A stretch of 64,000 nucleotides of DNA from Desulfitobacterium hafniense DCB-2 (GTDB lineage: Bacteria; Bacillota; Desulfitobacteriia; Desulfitobacteriales; Desulfitobacteriaceae). The notes beneath the pieces are model-generated. The model was given only the letters and a program-made list of their open reading frames with translations. It was not told where the DNA came from and did no database searches. The translations under genes were made by a program, and so were the position numbers. The DNA lies in the NCBI RefSeq assembly GCF_000021925.1, contig NC_011830.1, positions 3,941,001 to 4,005,000 of the forward strand, given 5' to 3'. Below are positions 26,628-36,818 of the stretch, in pieces (the first letter of the stretch is position 1; each line of letters opens with the position of its first letter).

Positions 26628-26686
26628 TAGGCTCCTCCCACCGTAGTCGGCTGTGAAAATCACTACGCTGGAGGAGCCTAATTTTT
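26628..26686 (+). terminator. Terminator after the coiled-coil gene
   Basis: TAGGCTCCTCC (26628-26638) pairs with GGAGGAGCCTA (26670-26680), with GTAGT/ACTAC inside, and is followed by five T. Confidence 0.85.
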
Positions 26687-26759
26687 ACAAATTCCCAAAA
26701 CACCTTGGAAGGAAACTCTAATATTTTGTCGAATTCTTCCTCCTATGGGAGGGATTTGG

Positions 26760-28283
26760 ATGTTTGCTGCTGTTCATGGCATGGCGGTTTCCGGTATTCA
26801 GGCGCATTTAATACGGGTGGAAGTGGATGTCTCCAATGGTTTGCCTGAGTTCAGCATCGTTGGGCTGGCCAAGGCTGCCGTACGTGAGTCCCGGGAGCGG
26901 GTTCGCTCAGCCATCAAAAATTCAGGGTTTGATTTTCCCTTGCAGCGTATTACGGTTAATCTGGCTCCTGCTGATCTGAAAAAGGATGGTTCCAGTTTAG
27001 ATTTGCCTATTGCCATCGGCATTTTAGCGGCTACCGGGCAATGTTCATTTGCAGGTCTTTCTCATACCGTCTTTGTCGGGGAGTTATCCCTTGAAGGGCA
27101 GTTGCGGCCGGTCCCCGGAATTCTCGCCATGGCCGTATCCTTAGCCCCGCACAGTGACTATGATCTAATCGTTCCTCCAGAAAACCTTCCTGAAGCTAAC
27201 CTCATTGAAGAGATTAAAAGCGGCTCCGCAGCGTATCTGGCCCAGCTGGTCCATTCTTTGGAAACGGATCAACTCTTCGGCAATCCCCAGGCAAAATCCT
27301 CCTCACCAGAAGTAACTGCGGATCATCCTATCGATTTAAGCAGTATTCGGGGACAGCAGCAAGCCAAACGAGCCTTAGAAATCGCCGCTGCCGGTGGGCA
27401 CAACCTTCTGCTCATAGGTCCCCCCGGCTCTGGTAAAACCATGCTTGCCAAAGCCTATGCAGGCATTCTGCCTCCTTTAACCCGCTCTGAAAGCCTGGAA
27501 GTCACAAAGATTTACAGCATCGCCGGCTTGCTCGGCCATAACGGGCAGCTTATCCGGAAGAGACCCTTTCGGCAGCCCCACCATTCGGCAACTGTAAGCG
27601 GAATTCTCGGTGGCGGGCATGATCTTAAGCCCGGTGAACTCATTCTTGCCAATCATGGCGTGCTCTTTCTGGATGAATTGCCGGAGTTTTCCCGGGGAGT
27701 CCTGGAATCTCTGCGTCAACCCCTGGAAGACCGGGAACTTACCTTAACCCGCCAGCGGGGCAGTGTCAGGTACCCGGCACGTTTGAGCCTCGTCTGCAGT
27801 ATGAATCCATGTCTCTGCGGCTGGAACGGGGATTCAGCGCGGGTCTGTACCTGTACACCATGGCAAATCAGTCATTACCGCGGCCGGATATCCGGCCCCT
27901 TGCTTGACCGCCTTGATCTTCATATAGAAGTTCCCCGGGTGGAGTTTGATGAGCTCCACCGCTATCCGGAAAGCGAAACCTCAGCAGATGTTCAAAAACG
28001 TGTCCTTAAGGCCCGCCAATGCCAATGGATCCGCCTGGGAGAAAGCCGAACCAATGCGGAAATGAGCGCTGGGGAAACATCAGCTTTTTGCCGCCTCGAC
28101 TCCACAGGTGAACAGCTTTTGCGCAGTGTGTTCGATCGTCAACACCTTAGCGCCCGCAGTCATGACAGGATTCTCAGGGTTGCCCGCACCATTGCCGATT
28201 TGGATAGTGAGGACTCTATCCTGCCTCGCCATCTTGCTGAAGCCCTTCAGTACCGGGCTTTGGACCGCCCTGGTGCCCACTGA
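26760..28283 (+). CDS. comM: ComM/YifB Mg-chelatase-like AAA ATPase
   Basis: A 507-residue AAA+ protein; in transformable bacteria ComM is a helicase promoting branch migration of incoming DNA. The N-terminal Lon-like domain (about 1-165) has the family start FAAVHGMAVSGIQAHLI and GLPEFSIVGLAKAAVRESRERV. The Walker A is GPPGSGKTMLAKA (about 224) and Walker B LFLDELPEF. A Cys cluster CSMNPCLCG with CTCTPWQI is typical. I chose ATG 26760, with GGAGGG upstream, rather than 26745. Confidence 0.93.
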   Translation: MFAAVHGMAVSGIQAHLIRVEVDVSNGLPEFSIVGLAKAAVRESRERVRSAIKNSGFDFPLQRITVNLAPADLKKDGSSLDLPIAIGILAATGQCSFAGLSHTVFVGELSLEGQLRPVPGILAMAVSLAPHSDYDLIVPPENLPEANLIEEIKSGSAAYLAQLVHSLETDQLFGNPQAKSSSPEVTADHPIDLSSIRGQQQAKRALEIAAAGGHNLLLIGPPGSGKTMLAKAYAGILPPLTRSESLEVTKIYSIAGLLGHNGQLIRKRPFRQPHHSATVSGILGGGHDLKPGELILANHGVLFLDELPEFSRGVLESLRQPLEDRELTLTRQRGSVRYPARLSLVCSMNPCLCGWNGDSARVCTCTPWQISHYRGRISGPLLDRLDLHIEVPRVEFDELHRYPESETSADVQKRVLKARQCQWIRLGESRTNAEMSAGETSAFCRLDSTGEQLLRSVFDRQHLSARSHDRILRVARTIADLDSEDSILPRHLAEALQYRALDRPGAH

Positions 28284-28358
28284 TCCTTCATTCTTCCTCT
28301 TTGTTTTTAAGACATCATCTGGCTCACTCGTCAACCCCATGACAAGCAGAAATTGCAG

Positions 28359-28406
28359 ACGGCTGAAGAATAGGGTCATCCCCTGCTCTCCAGCCGTTTG
28401 TTTTTT
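28359..28406 (+). terminator. Terminator after comM
   Basis: ACGGCTG (28359-28365) pairs with CAGCCGT (28391-28397), followed by TTGTTTTTT. It lies between the converging comM and arylsulfotransferase genes. Confidence 0.75.
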
Positions 28407-28429
28407 GCCTATCTCTTTGCCTATTATAC

Positions 28430-30316
28430 TTAAGCTGTAATAGACACTCCGGTCTCATAGAGTTTTTCTTCTGCGATGAGCTTTACTTGATATTTTCCGG
28501 ATAATCCGGTCTTGTTGATATAAACATCGATATTGCGGGGGTCAGCTTTCTGGAACGTCCCTACACACATGGCTTGGAAGGCCTGAGGCACAGTATTGAC
28601 AGGATATCTCTTTACCCCGCCGTCTCCGTCCACCAAAAGCAGCTGAGCCATTTCCCCGGCCTCGAAGATGGCGTTAAAGAGAACCCGATCCTCTTCTTCT
28701 GTGATGGATGCCTCATAATGATCCGGCACTCTTTCACCTGTCTCCACAGCCTTGATCTTCATCTTTGTCTCCTGGGTCTCAATTAAATTGCCCAGTATTT
28801 CGCCCGCACCTAATTCAGCCGTTTCGTGGGCATAGTAGAGGGGCAATTTTTCAGCCCGGTAACAATTGGCCGGTACTTGCAACTCATACATCAGCACGTC
28901 ATCTTTAAGCTCACAGGTAATGGAATTGAAGGTAAACACACTATCCTTAAACTCCGGTTGCAGGACTTTCATAACTGCCATACCTTCGCAGGTTTCACCG
29001 TTTTCATAGCCGATGCCGCCGGAGTGAACCAGGTAATGGCCTTCATTGTAATACTCCACATTGCAAATGTAGGGAGAGAAGAACTCCGCGCCCCGCTCTT
29101 TTCCATATTGCCATACTTGTTCTATGGTCATCTTTTCGGTATCAATACGGTACCTCACACCACGGCTGAAATTCCGGCCGTTGGGCAAGTAATTCTCTTT
29201 TTTCTTCGCTCTGAAGTGGCCGTTATCAAAGAGCATGATATCCCCATCAGGTAAAACGACGCAAGCATGCTGCTCATACTGCCAGTCAAATTCCCCTTCC
29301 CCAACCGGGGTAAAGAAATATTTGTCCACCATGTCCTGGGGCCATCCTTCAGGATCCCCAATGATCCAGTTTAACTCACCTGTATCATAATCAAGGTTGA
29401 TCACCACATCCTGGTGACGACCGGAGAAGCTTAAGCTGTGTGTCTTCTTATCGTACCAAACGGCGTTATTATGAAACCAATCGTGGGCATCCTGGCTTCC
29501 GGAACCGGCTACATCCTGGGGCAGGACCCTTTTATAGTCCCATGACTTGAGAATTTCTCCCGTTATGGCATCCAGGAGCACGCACATATCTTCAACCGTA
29601 CCTGAGTAGAAATCAAAAGTAAGCACCAGAATGTTGCCATCTTCCATGACAAATTGATCATGGTGGTATCCGCCGGATAGACGGTATTCTTTGAATATCT
29701 TCCCACTAAAGGCCATTTCATATAGACCTGTGGTGAAATAGGGCAATTTGACCAAACGCTCCGTACCAATGAGAATATGTCCATTGGGCATACGCTTGAG
29801 ATCAAAGGCAAAGTTCCTTGTGGCATACCAGCGAACTTCTCCGGCATAGTCATAGCCTACAGGCATAGCCTTCATCGCTGCCGTCAGAAACATCAGGTTG
29901 TTGCCCATGTATTCCGGGGTGGTCTTGATCGAGGTGGCCACCGGGACATCGGGATGAAGGGGCTCGGTCTTAAGGGTTATGGTGTTCTTCTGCCCATTGG
30001 CCAGGACGATTTCGATCTTATTTTCGTAATCGGCATAGAGACCATAAACCGGCAGAATATGTTTTTTATCGGCGGGGAAGGTATGCCGGATATCTCCGGG
30101 GTGCTCTTTGCCACGAACGATTATGGTTGCCTCGGTGGCTACGGGTGTTTCAAATAAGACCATGGCCGTTAAGGGGCAAATATCATAAGGGTTGAGCTTA
30201 ACCAGCGGATTCTCCAGCGTATAGTGACCCGCTGAGAATTCAGCCAGAAAAGCTTCTTCCAAATCCTTTTGTCTATGGATAATATGGGGAATCTGTTCAC
30301 TTTTGATCGGATTCAT
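28430..30316 (-). CDS. Arylsulfotransferase (AssT family)
   Basis: PAPS-independent enzyme that moves sulfate between phenolic compounds; 628 residues. An N-terminal beta domain (about 1-110) is followed by a beta-propeller-like part. The family segments DAHDWFHNNAVWYD, with the candidate catalytic histidine, and SFSGRHQDVVINLD are present, and later QYEQHACVVLPDGDIMLFDNG. Unlike the periplasmic enterobacterial AssT there is no signal peptide, so a cytoplasmic location is expected. GGAGTG precedes the ATG. It is paired with an SLC13-type transporter 84 nt upstream, pointing to import and conversion of an organic sulfate or acid. Confidence 0.88.
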   Translation of the reverse strand: MNPIKSEQIPHIIHRQKDLEEAFLAEFSAGHYTLENPLVKLNPYDICPLTAMVLFETPVATEATIIVRGKEHPGDIRHTFPADKKHILPVYGLYADYENKIEIVLANGQKNTITLKTEPLHPDVPVATSIKTTPEYMGNNLMFLTAAMKAMPVGYDYAGEVRWYATRNFAFDLKRMPNGHILIGTERLVKLPYFTTGLYEMAFSGKIFKEYRLSGGYHHDQFVMEDGNILVLTFDFYSGTVEDMCVLLDAITGEILKSWDYKRVLPQDVAGSGSQDAHDWFHNNAVWYDKKTHSLSFSGRHQDVVINLDYDTGELNWIIGDPEGWPQDMVDKYFFTPVGEGEFDWQYEQHACVVLPDGDIMLFDNGHFRAKKKENYLPNGRNFSRGVRYRIDTEKMTIEQVWQYGKERGAEFFSPYICNVEYYNEGHYLVHSGGIGYENGETCEGMAVMKVLQPEFKDSVFTFNSITCELKDDVLMYELQVPANCYRAEKLPLYYAHETAELGAGEILGNLIETQETKMKIKAVETGERVPDHYEASITEEEDRVLFNAIFEAGEMAQLLLVDGDGGVKRYPVNTVPQAFQAMCVGTFQKADPRNIDVYINKTGLSGKYQVKLIAEEKLYETGVSITA

Positions 30317-30400
30317 TATGCAACACTCCTTATACCAATTGAGTTATTTTTTAGTCGATTTCTTCCAGCGTATTCCGCCCGTACATGCTCCAACCTTGGT

Positions 30401-31924
30401 TTAAAACAGCATCTTGGCCAAAGGATAACCAATGAAGATGTAATATACCAGAGTGACAAGGCAGATCGGGAAGCCCAAGCGCAGAATCTCACCGGTTTTA
30501 TAGATATCCGTACGCCCATGCATCATGCCGGCATGAGGAGAAGCGGCAGGGGTCAGCATAGCCACGAAGACCATCATGGTCACGCCCATGGCCACCGGCA
30601 TCGGATTCAGGCCCATCTGGTCGCAGAAAGCCAGCACTACCGGCATCAGTACCACTGCCATAGCCGCGTTGTTGGCAAAGTTGGTAAGGATCAAAGCCAC
30701 TGTAAACATGATGGCTACAAAGCCCATCTCTGACTGTCCGCCCAGTATCGGGTTCAGCGCGTTCAGCAGGAAATCTTTAACGCCTGTAGCGTCATTGGAC
30801 AAGGCATTTGCACCGTAAACTGCGGCAGCAATCATGAAGAAAATGCCCCAATTAAACTGTTTATAGGAAACCTCTTTAAAATTCAATACTTCTTTGCCTT
30901 GGTAGCGAATGATGCAAAAAAAGATAATCCAGACAATAGTCACGCCCAAAGGCCCTAAAGTTGCCAAAAGGTTTACCACCGGATTGCTTTTATCCAGGAA
31001 GCTCGGCACCAGCAGCATAATAAGGTACAACGGTATCATAATCATCATCGTCTTCTGGGGCCAAACCATCGGCGGCAGCGGCTGTTCTCTGGCCAGCTGA
31101 TCAGCATCGACACCCTTAAGCTTGTTGACATCCGGGCGCAGGATAAATTTCAAAATGATAATATACGTGACCATAAGCAGCATCGTCATAATAAAGTTTA
31201 ACGCCATATAAGATACATAAGGCACCGGTGTCAAATCAGCGGGAACACCGGTCATACTGCCATACGCACTTACCACAATCAATTGAGCGCCCATAAAGGG
31301 GAAGAAGGGCTGGCCCAAAGTCATCACGGCAAACATTCCCACAAAGAAAAAGGGCCAGATTTTATCACCGCGTTCTATCTTCAGGGTGTCCATAATGCGC
31401 AAGGTGATCGGCCACATCAGGATCAGACCGGTGATCGGCGATACCAAGGTAGAAATGACATAGCAGGTAAACCAGACTACACCCATAAAAGCATAGGGAC
31501 GGCCATTAATAATCTTCCGGGTCAGCAGCCAGCGCGCAATGTATTTGGTGCAGCCCGCTTCGTCCATAGCGCCAAACAAAACCATCGCAAACAATGTCAG
31601 CAAAACCGTGTCCGCGCCAAAAGCATTGAGGAAAACGGCTTTAAAGCCGACAGCGCCTTGCCCGCCATAGCCGGATAAAGCAATCAGGGTCAGGCCCAGC
31701 AAGCTTGGCCACAGACTGCCAACTGCTGACCACAAATACACCATGCCCAAAAAAGCGCCAACGACCTTCATCCCCACTGGCGTAATCGGTTCAATCGGCG
31801 CCATAAACCAAAAAATAGCCATAATAGCCAAACCAATCAAGCAATGGATATAAACTTTTTTATCATTAGGTAATATTATTTTGTTACTAGCAGTAACTTT
31901 GTCAGCACCAGCAACAGGCTCCAT
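30401..31924 (-). CDS. SLC13/DASS-type anion transporter
   Basis: About 507 residues with around 12 hydrophobic segments. The C-terminal signature region with NNAAMAVVLMPVVLAF and LTPAASPHAGMMHG matches the divalent anion:sodium symporter superfamily (dicarboxylates, tricarboxylates or sulfate). I chose ATG 31924, ten nt after AAAGGAG; a GTG three codons earlier is too close to the site. It leads the operon with the arylsulfotransferase. The substrate is not readable from sequence; an aryl sulfate or sulfate itself is plausible from context. Confidence 0.88.
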   Translation of the reverse strand: MEPVAGADKVTASNKIILPNDKKVYIHCLIGLAIMAIFWFMAPIEPITPVGMKVVGAFLGMVYLWSAVGSLWPSLLGLTLIALSGYGGQGAVGFKAVFLNAFGADTVLLTLFAMVLFGAMDEAGCTKYIARWLLTRKIINGRPYAFMGVVWFTCYVISTLVSPITGLILMWPITLRIMDTLKIERGDKIWPFFFVGMFAVMTLGQPFFPFMGAQLIVVSAYGSMTGVPADLTPVPYVSYMALNFIMTMLLMVTYIIILKFILRPDVNKLKGVDADQLAREQPLPPMVWPQKTMMIMIPLYLIMLLVPSFLDKSNPVVNLLATLGPLGVTIVWIIFFCIIRYQGKEVLNFKEVSYKQFNWGIFFMIAAAVYGANALSNDATGVKDFLLNALNPILGGQSEMGFVAIMFTVALILTNFANNAAMAVVLMPVVLAFCDQMGLNPMPVAMGVTMMVFVAMLTPAASPHAGMMHGRTDIYKTGEILRLGFPICLVTLVYYIFIGYPLAKMLF

Positions 31925-32235
31925 AATTTCCACTCTCCTTTAATACTTAGAATCATTTCCATTACCGCAGCTAGTTTTTCGCAACAACTATCGAAGACTT
32001 TATTACCTACACTATTAGAGCGCACGCAAAGAAGAAAGACCGTACTTTCACAATCCCTCCTTTTTGTTTCCTTCCGACCTTTGACATAAATAATGTTGAT
32101 GAACCAATTGGTTGCTCTTATTGTAGGATATTGTTCTCCCTTTGCATAATATAGGTTTTGTTATGTCAGGTATGTGAAAAATAATATATGCACTTACTTG
32201 TGCCTATTAGCATATTTACTATTAGGTTATACCTC
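31925..32235. promoter_or_regulatory. Control region of the transporter/arylsulfotransferase operon with LysR-type box
   Basis: A LysR-type T-N11-A palindrome, CATAA (32145-32149), 11 nt, TTATG (32161-32165), lies 220 nt upstream of the transporter start. A second perfect palindrome AACCAATTGGTT is at 32102-32113. Two LysR genes lie just upstream on the same strand. Binding is inferred. Confidence 0.5.
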
Positions 32236-33162
32236 TTATTCTATCTGACTGATCAGGTTGTCCCGAATCAGTTCTTTAACTAATGCCAGCAATTCTCTTT
32301 CGATAAATGACAAGGATTCGTGATGAGAGTATAAGATAAAGATATCCCACTGCTCACTTAACTCATGCATGGGTATGGCCTTAATCCTTCCACTGCTCAT
32401 GTATAGATCGTTGTAAGCTAATATCTCCGGAAAAATAGAAAACCCGAAGTCAGCGCTGATCAACCTTTTCAGCAATTCAATATCCTCAACAATAATCGGC
32501 TTATGCAGAGGACATCTTAAATTTCGCGAAGTTTGGATATAGTTTTCTTTATAGGAAATCATCTTCATGGACTTAATATCGGAGAAGCTGATCCGCTCTT
32601 TATCTGCCAAAGGATTTTTGCTGCTTAAGAAAAGCAATAATTTAGCCTGACCACCGGAGATGATCTCCCATTCGATCTCCACGTCATTCAGCTGCTTGAG
32701 TAAATCCTTTTTGCCATCTTGTCCACAGGGTATAACGCCTATGGAATAGGCTCCCCGATCCATGTTCTCGACGATTTCATAATAGGGAGCCTCATGGATA
32801 TGCAGATTAACCTCTGGATAGATCTCATGAAATTTCACCAGTAGATCGGGGGCTATAGCATTGGCAAAGGCTCCTGGTATCGCCATCTGAAGATTACGGA
32901 TCAGAACTTTTCTCCCGTCCATCATGCCCTTGATCTTTTCACTTAAGGTCAGAATAGTTCTTGCCAGCGCCAAGGCAGCTTCCCCTTGTTCCGTAGGTGC
33001 AACTCCTGTATTACTGCGTTCAAAGATCTTCAGTCCCAATTCTTCCTCCAGCCGACTGACGGATACGCTTAATGAAGGTTGGCTGATAAAAAGCGCACTG
33101 GCCGCCTTGGAAAGGGAGCCATGTTCATGAATTTTTACGATTTGATCAAGTTGTTCTACCCG
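32236..33162 (-). CDS. LysR-family transcriptional regulator (first of two)
   Basis: About 308 residues. The N-terminal winged helix-turn-helix reads LDQIVKIHEHGSLSKAASAL then SQPSLSVSVSRLEEELG. The remainder is a periplasmic-binding-like effector domain. ATG 33162 with GGGGAGG upstream is chosen over a frame open to 33201. It lies between the second LysR gene and the transporter/arylsulfotransferase operon, so it is a candidate regulator of that operon. The effector is unknown. Confidence 0.9.
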   Translation of the reverse strand, partial: RVEQLDQIVKIHEHGSLSKAASALFISQPSLSVSVSRLEEELGLKIFERSNTGVAPTEQGEAALALARTILTLSEKIKGMMDGRKVLIRNLQMAIPGAFANAIAPDLLVKFHEIYPEVNLHIHEAPYYEIVENMDRGAYSIGVIPCGQDGKKDLLKQLNDVEIEWEIISGGQAKLLLFLSSKNPLADKERISFSDIKSMKMISYKENYIQTSRNLRCPLHKPIIVEDIELLKRLISADFGFSIFPEILAYNDLYMSSGRIKAIPMHELSEQWDIFILYSHHESLSFIERELLALVKELIRDNLISQIE

Positions 33163-33181
33163 CATGAATAAAACCTCCCCT

Positions 33182-34105
33182 TTAACTAGGGTTGCCGGCA
33201 ATTATCTCGCTGAGCATCTTCTTCAGCTGCTTCGCAGAATGAGACAAAGGTTCAGTTCTGGAATAGATAAGGTACATTTTCATTTTAACTTTATCGGTTA
33301 TCTTTTCGATGGCACGATAGCTTAGTAATTCTTGTTCAAAAAATAAATCATTATGCAAGAAGAAACGCGGAAAAACGGCGATTCCCTGATTTTTGGCAAT
33401 GATTGTTTTCATGACCTCACGGTTGTAGACAATCAGGAACTCCCTCTTAGCCGTATCAATTCCGCAATTGCGCAGCAAATTGCGATACCTGCCACAATAA
33501 TCCACAAAGGTCATTCCTTCTAAATCAGCTAATTCTATGCTCTCTTTAGCGGCCAAAGGATGTCGCTTACCAATAACCAGGCATAAATCATCCTCAATAA
33601 TTTCCTCATAGGCCAGGTCATTACTGTCGAGGAGCTTGCGCATGGTATCGTCATCGTTGCTGGTCCACACCGGCACTCCCATTAAACAGGTCCCCATAGC
33701 TACCTTATCCACGATGGCAATGCCTATATCCTCAGTAATCATTAGATTAACATTAGGGTACTTTTCATTGAAACGAGTGATTAAAAGACCGGCAAAGGAG
33801 TTGAAAGCTCCTGGGGCAAGAGTCAGACTGAGATTGCCGGTCAGATTGGCTTCACCACTTGCCAGAGATTTGAGTTCTTCAATAGTATTGATGATTTCAC
33901 GGGCCAAACCCACAACTTCTTTCCCTTGGCAGGTCGGAATCAAGCCTCCCCGGTTGCGGCGGAACAGTTTATAGCCCAGCTCATCCTCCAGGTTTTTCAT
34001 AGAGTGGCTAAGCTGTGGCTGGCTCATAAAGAAAGTTTTCGCCGCTTCCGAGATGGATTTCTTATTATTTACTTCGATAATATGCTGAAGCTGCTCTATA
34101 CGCAT
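33182..34105 (-). CDS. LysR-family transcriptional regulator (second of two)
   Basis: A 307-residue paralog of the adjacent regulator, with the HTH EQLQHIIEVNNKKSISEAAKTF then SQPQLSHSMKNLEDELGYKLF. The effector domain shows the LTLAPGAFNSFAGLLI start. It is 19 nt upstream of the other LysR gene and probably co-transcribed. Tandem paralogous LysR genes suggest duplication with two related effectors, or heteromeric control. Confidence 0.9.
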   Translation of the reverse strand: MRIEQLQHIIEVNNKKSISEAAKTFFMSQPQLSHSMKNLEDELGYKLFRRNRGGLIPTCQGKEVVGLAREIINTIEELKSLASGEANLTGNLSLTLAPGAFNSFAGLLITRFNEKYPNVNLMITEDIGIAIVDKVAMGTCLMGVPVWTSNDDDTMRKLLDSNDLAYEEIIEDDLCLVIGKRHPLAAKESIELADLEGMTFVDYCGRYRNLLRNCGIDTAKREFLIVYNREVMKTIIAKNQGIAVFPRFFLHNDLFFEQELLSYRAIEKITDKVKMKMYLIYSRTEPLSHSAKQLKKMLSEIIAGNPS

Positions 34106-34131
34106 AGAAACTACCCTCCCTCATCGTTCTC

Positions 34132-35937
34132 TTACTTGGGTAGAATCACCTTAAAGGTTGTTCCCTTGCCTACTTCACTTTCGACTTTAATCTCCCCGTT
34201 ATGAGCCTCGACGATCAGCATGACAATGGATAGGCCTAATCCCATCCCCCCTTCCTTCCTTGAACGGGATTTATCCACCCGATAGAATCGATCAAAAATA
34301 TGGGGCAGGGCTTGAGGAGGAATTCCCTCTCCCTGATCCTCTACATTAAATTGAATATGCTCTTCACTGTCAATGATCCTAATGTAGACACTTTTGCCCT
34401 CAGGAGTGTGGCGGAAGGCATTTTCGATGAGATTGATAAAGACTTGAAGCAAACGATCCCGATTGGCATGGATAACTCCTTTACCGTTATCCATTTGCAA
34501 ATGGATTCCTAACTCATCGGCTCGTCCCTGGAAACGGTAGCCCAATTCCTGGATAAAGCCGGCCAAATCAATTTCTTTTTTCTCAAAATTCTTCCAACTC
34601 TCAAAACGGTCCAGCTCTTGAAGTTCCATGACCAATTTAGCTAAGCGCTTCGCTTCCTCCAGTACCAGATCGATGTGTTCCGTCTGCTCCTCTTTAGCGA
34701 TCACTCCATCTTGGATAGCTTCCAAATAGCCTTGAATCAAGTGAAGGGGGGTGCGTAATTCATGAGTGACACTGGCCATAAAATCCCGCCGCTCTTTTTC
34801 TGCCCTTAAGGATGCGGTAATATCCCGCAGTACGGCAACATAGCCCTGTTTGCCGTCTTCAAATTGGGTTGTCGCCATAGCCACTTGAAGCACTTGGGTA
34901 TCTAAGTTGAAATGGATCTTTTTATCGATCTCAACACCCTCCATGGATTCTCGTAAAAAGGCCATCAGAGTTTCTTTACGCTCTGAAGACTCTTCTTCCG
35001 ATCCCGAGCCCTGCCACAGAGCTTTAGCCGGTTCATTGGTGTAGAGAATCTCCCCTTCCCCATCCAGCATAATGACGCCGTCACTGATTCCTTCGACAAT
35101 GCCCAGCAGAAGATTCCTCTCCTCAGACAGCCAAGTCATGTGATTTTTAAGGCTTTCTCCCATGGAGTTCAGGACATCGGCAAGTTCGCCTAACTCATCC
35201 CGGCTTCTCACTCCGGTAATAGGCTGAAAGTCTCCATTGGCCATTTGGCTGGCACCTTTCTGCATCAAGGCTAAGGGCCGTGTCACTTGTCTGGCAAAGA
35301 CTAAGCTTACCAAAGTGGCCAAAACCACAGCTGCCAGAGATACATATAAAGTCATCCGGCGAAAGGCATTAATACTATCCTGAACAGGGGCCGGTGACGT
35401 TCCCAAAACGACAATAGCTTCACTGGGATTGCCTAAAGGGGCTGCAGCAATGAGCATCGCTTGTCCCGTTTTATTCCTGGGAATCGCTTTAATCGTTATC
35501 ACCTTTCCGGCCAGGACCTCGGCAATATCCGTCCTTGACAAAAAATCCGAAGGGTATAAGGAGCGGATCAGCCAGCTCATCTCCCCCGAAACATCACCCC
35601 AACCGATACGATCATTGGTTCCGAAGCTTGCCGCCACATTCCCGCCCTTAATGGCGATAATCTCGCTGTAACGGTCAATGACAACCATTTGCGTATCCGA
35701 GGACAGACGGATTTCATCAATGGCAAATAAGCGCTGCGACCAATTAGGCTGCTCTCCGAGGTAATGGGATATTTCCTCCACTTCTTTCCCCAAAGTATCC
35801 AAAGTTTGCTGGAAGTAAAAGTCACCAAAAAGCAAGGTGATGGTTACCCCTAATCCGCCCAAAACCGCGAGAATTAAAGCGGTTATAGCAGCCCATAATT
35901 TCATACTTATACTTCGCGGACGCAGGTCAAAGTTCAA
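34132..35937 (-). CDS. Sensor histidine kinase with HAMP and PAS domains
   Basis: A 601-residue membrane kinase. A first membrane helix lies at about 12-35, an extracytoplasmic sensor at about 36-190 and a second helix near 193-215. HAMP follows (RQVTRPLALMQKGASQMANGDF), then a PAS-like domain (about 270-370) and HisKA with the phospho-histidine in SVTHELRTPLHLI. The ATPase domain has N box NLIENAFRHTPEG, G1 DQGEGIP and G2 GMGLGLSIV. The layout resembles ResE/PhoR-type kinases. It is paired with the response regulator 26 nt upstream. The stimulus is unknown. Confidence 0.93.
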   Translation of the reverse strand: MNFDLRPRSISMKLWAAITALILAVLGGLGVTITLLFGDFYFQQTLDTLGKEVEEISHYLGEQPNWSQRLFAIDEIRLSSDTQMVVIDRYSEIIAIKGGNVAASFGTNDRIGWGDVSGEMSWLIRSLYPSDFLSRTDIAEVLAGKVITIKAIPRNKTGQAMLIAAAPLGNPSEAIVVLGTSPAPVQDSINAFRRMTLYVSLAAVVLATLVSLVFARQVTRPLALMQKGASQMANGDFQPITGVRSRDELGELADVLNSMGESLKNHMTWLSEERNLLLGIVEGISDGVIMLDGEGEILYTNEPAKALWQGSGSEEESSERKETLMAFLRESMEGVEIDKKIHFNLDTQVLQVAMATTQFEDGKQGYVAVLRDITASLRAEKERRDFMASVTHELRTPLHLIQGYLEAIQDGVIAKEEQTEHIDLVLEEAKRLAKLVMELQELDRFESWKNFEKKEIDLAGFIQELGYRFQGRADELGIHLQMDNGKGVIHANRDRLLQVFINLIENAFRHTPEGKSVYIRIIDSEEHIQFNVEDQGEGIPPQALPHIFDRFYRVDKSRSRKEGGMGLGLSIVMLIVEAHNGEIKVESEVGKGTTFKVILPK

Positions 35938-35963
35938 TTTTTTCTCCTCTTTTCGAGCGCGTA

Positions 35964-36656
35964 CTATTCATTGACTGCTTCGGGATCGAATTTATAGCCC
36001 ACTCCCCATACCGTAGCAAGCATGCTCCTTACTTTAGGGTCAGCCAGCTTTTCACGAATCTTCTTGACATGAGTATCCACTGTGCGGGCATCACCATAGA
36101 AATCATAGCCCCATACGGTTTCCATCAGCTGTTCTCTGGAAAACACCCGGCTGGGGTTTTTGGCTAAAAAGTAAAGGAGCTCAAATTCCCTTGGCGTAAA
36201 AGGAATTTGTTCATCATCGATGGACACCCGATGTTTATCCTTCTCAATTTTAAGGGGACCGAAGAGTAAGTCTGAAGAACTTATGGCCGTATTCCCCCGG
36301 GAACGCCTTAAAAGCGCTTTTACCCGCGCTACCAGCTCCTTGGTGCTAAATGGTTTCACGAGATAATCATCTGCGCCCAATTCAAAACCTAACACACGAT
36401 CAAACTCTTCCCCTCGGGCTGTGAGCATTATGATCGGGATATCGGATCTCTCTCTCACATCCCGGCATACTTTCCAGCCATCTATCTCAGGCATCATTAA
36501 ATCGACGATCAGCAGAGCATAGTCCTGTTTCTGAAACTTTTCCAGAGCTTCCCGCCCATTGCCTGCTTCATCCACCTCATAGCCTTCCCGTTCCAAATAC
36601 ATGCGAACCAAATGACGTATACGTTCTTCATCATCAATTACTAAAATCGCATTCAT
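35964..36656 (-). CDS. OmpR-family response regulator
   Basis: A 230-residue regulator. The receiver domain has the acidic pair DDEE (8-11), the phosphorylation Asp in LLIVDLMMPEIDG and the conserved Lys in DYLVKPF. The C-terminal winged helix (about 130-228) includes PFTPREFELLYFLAKNP and VWGYDFYGDARTVDTHVKKIREKL. GGAGGGAGG precedes the ATG. It forms a two-component system with the kinase downstream and resembles ResD-like regulators. Confidence 0.94.
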   Translation of the reverse strand: MNAILVIDDEERIRHLVRMYLEREGYEVDEAGNGREALEKFQKQDYALLIVDLMMPEIDGWKVCRDVRERSDIPIIMLTARGEEFDRVLGFELGADDYLVKPFSTKELVARVKALLRRSRGNTAISSSDLLFGPLKIEKDKHRVSIDDEQIPFTPREFELLYFLAKNPSRVFSREQLMETVWGYDFYGDARTVDTHVKKIREKLADPKVRSMLATVWGVGYKFDPEAVNE

Positions 36657-36818
36657 AGCCGTCCTCCCTCCAATCTTGTCCTATCTGCATTTTATCATAC
36701 CTCTATCAATAACACATCTTCCCCGTTTCAAAATACCCGCCACCGTTCGCATTGTGATTGACGACAACCCAGTCATAGGAAAGTTTAACAGCCAGAAATG
36801 TAATCAGGTTACAGAGTA

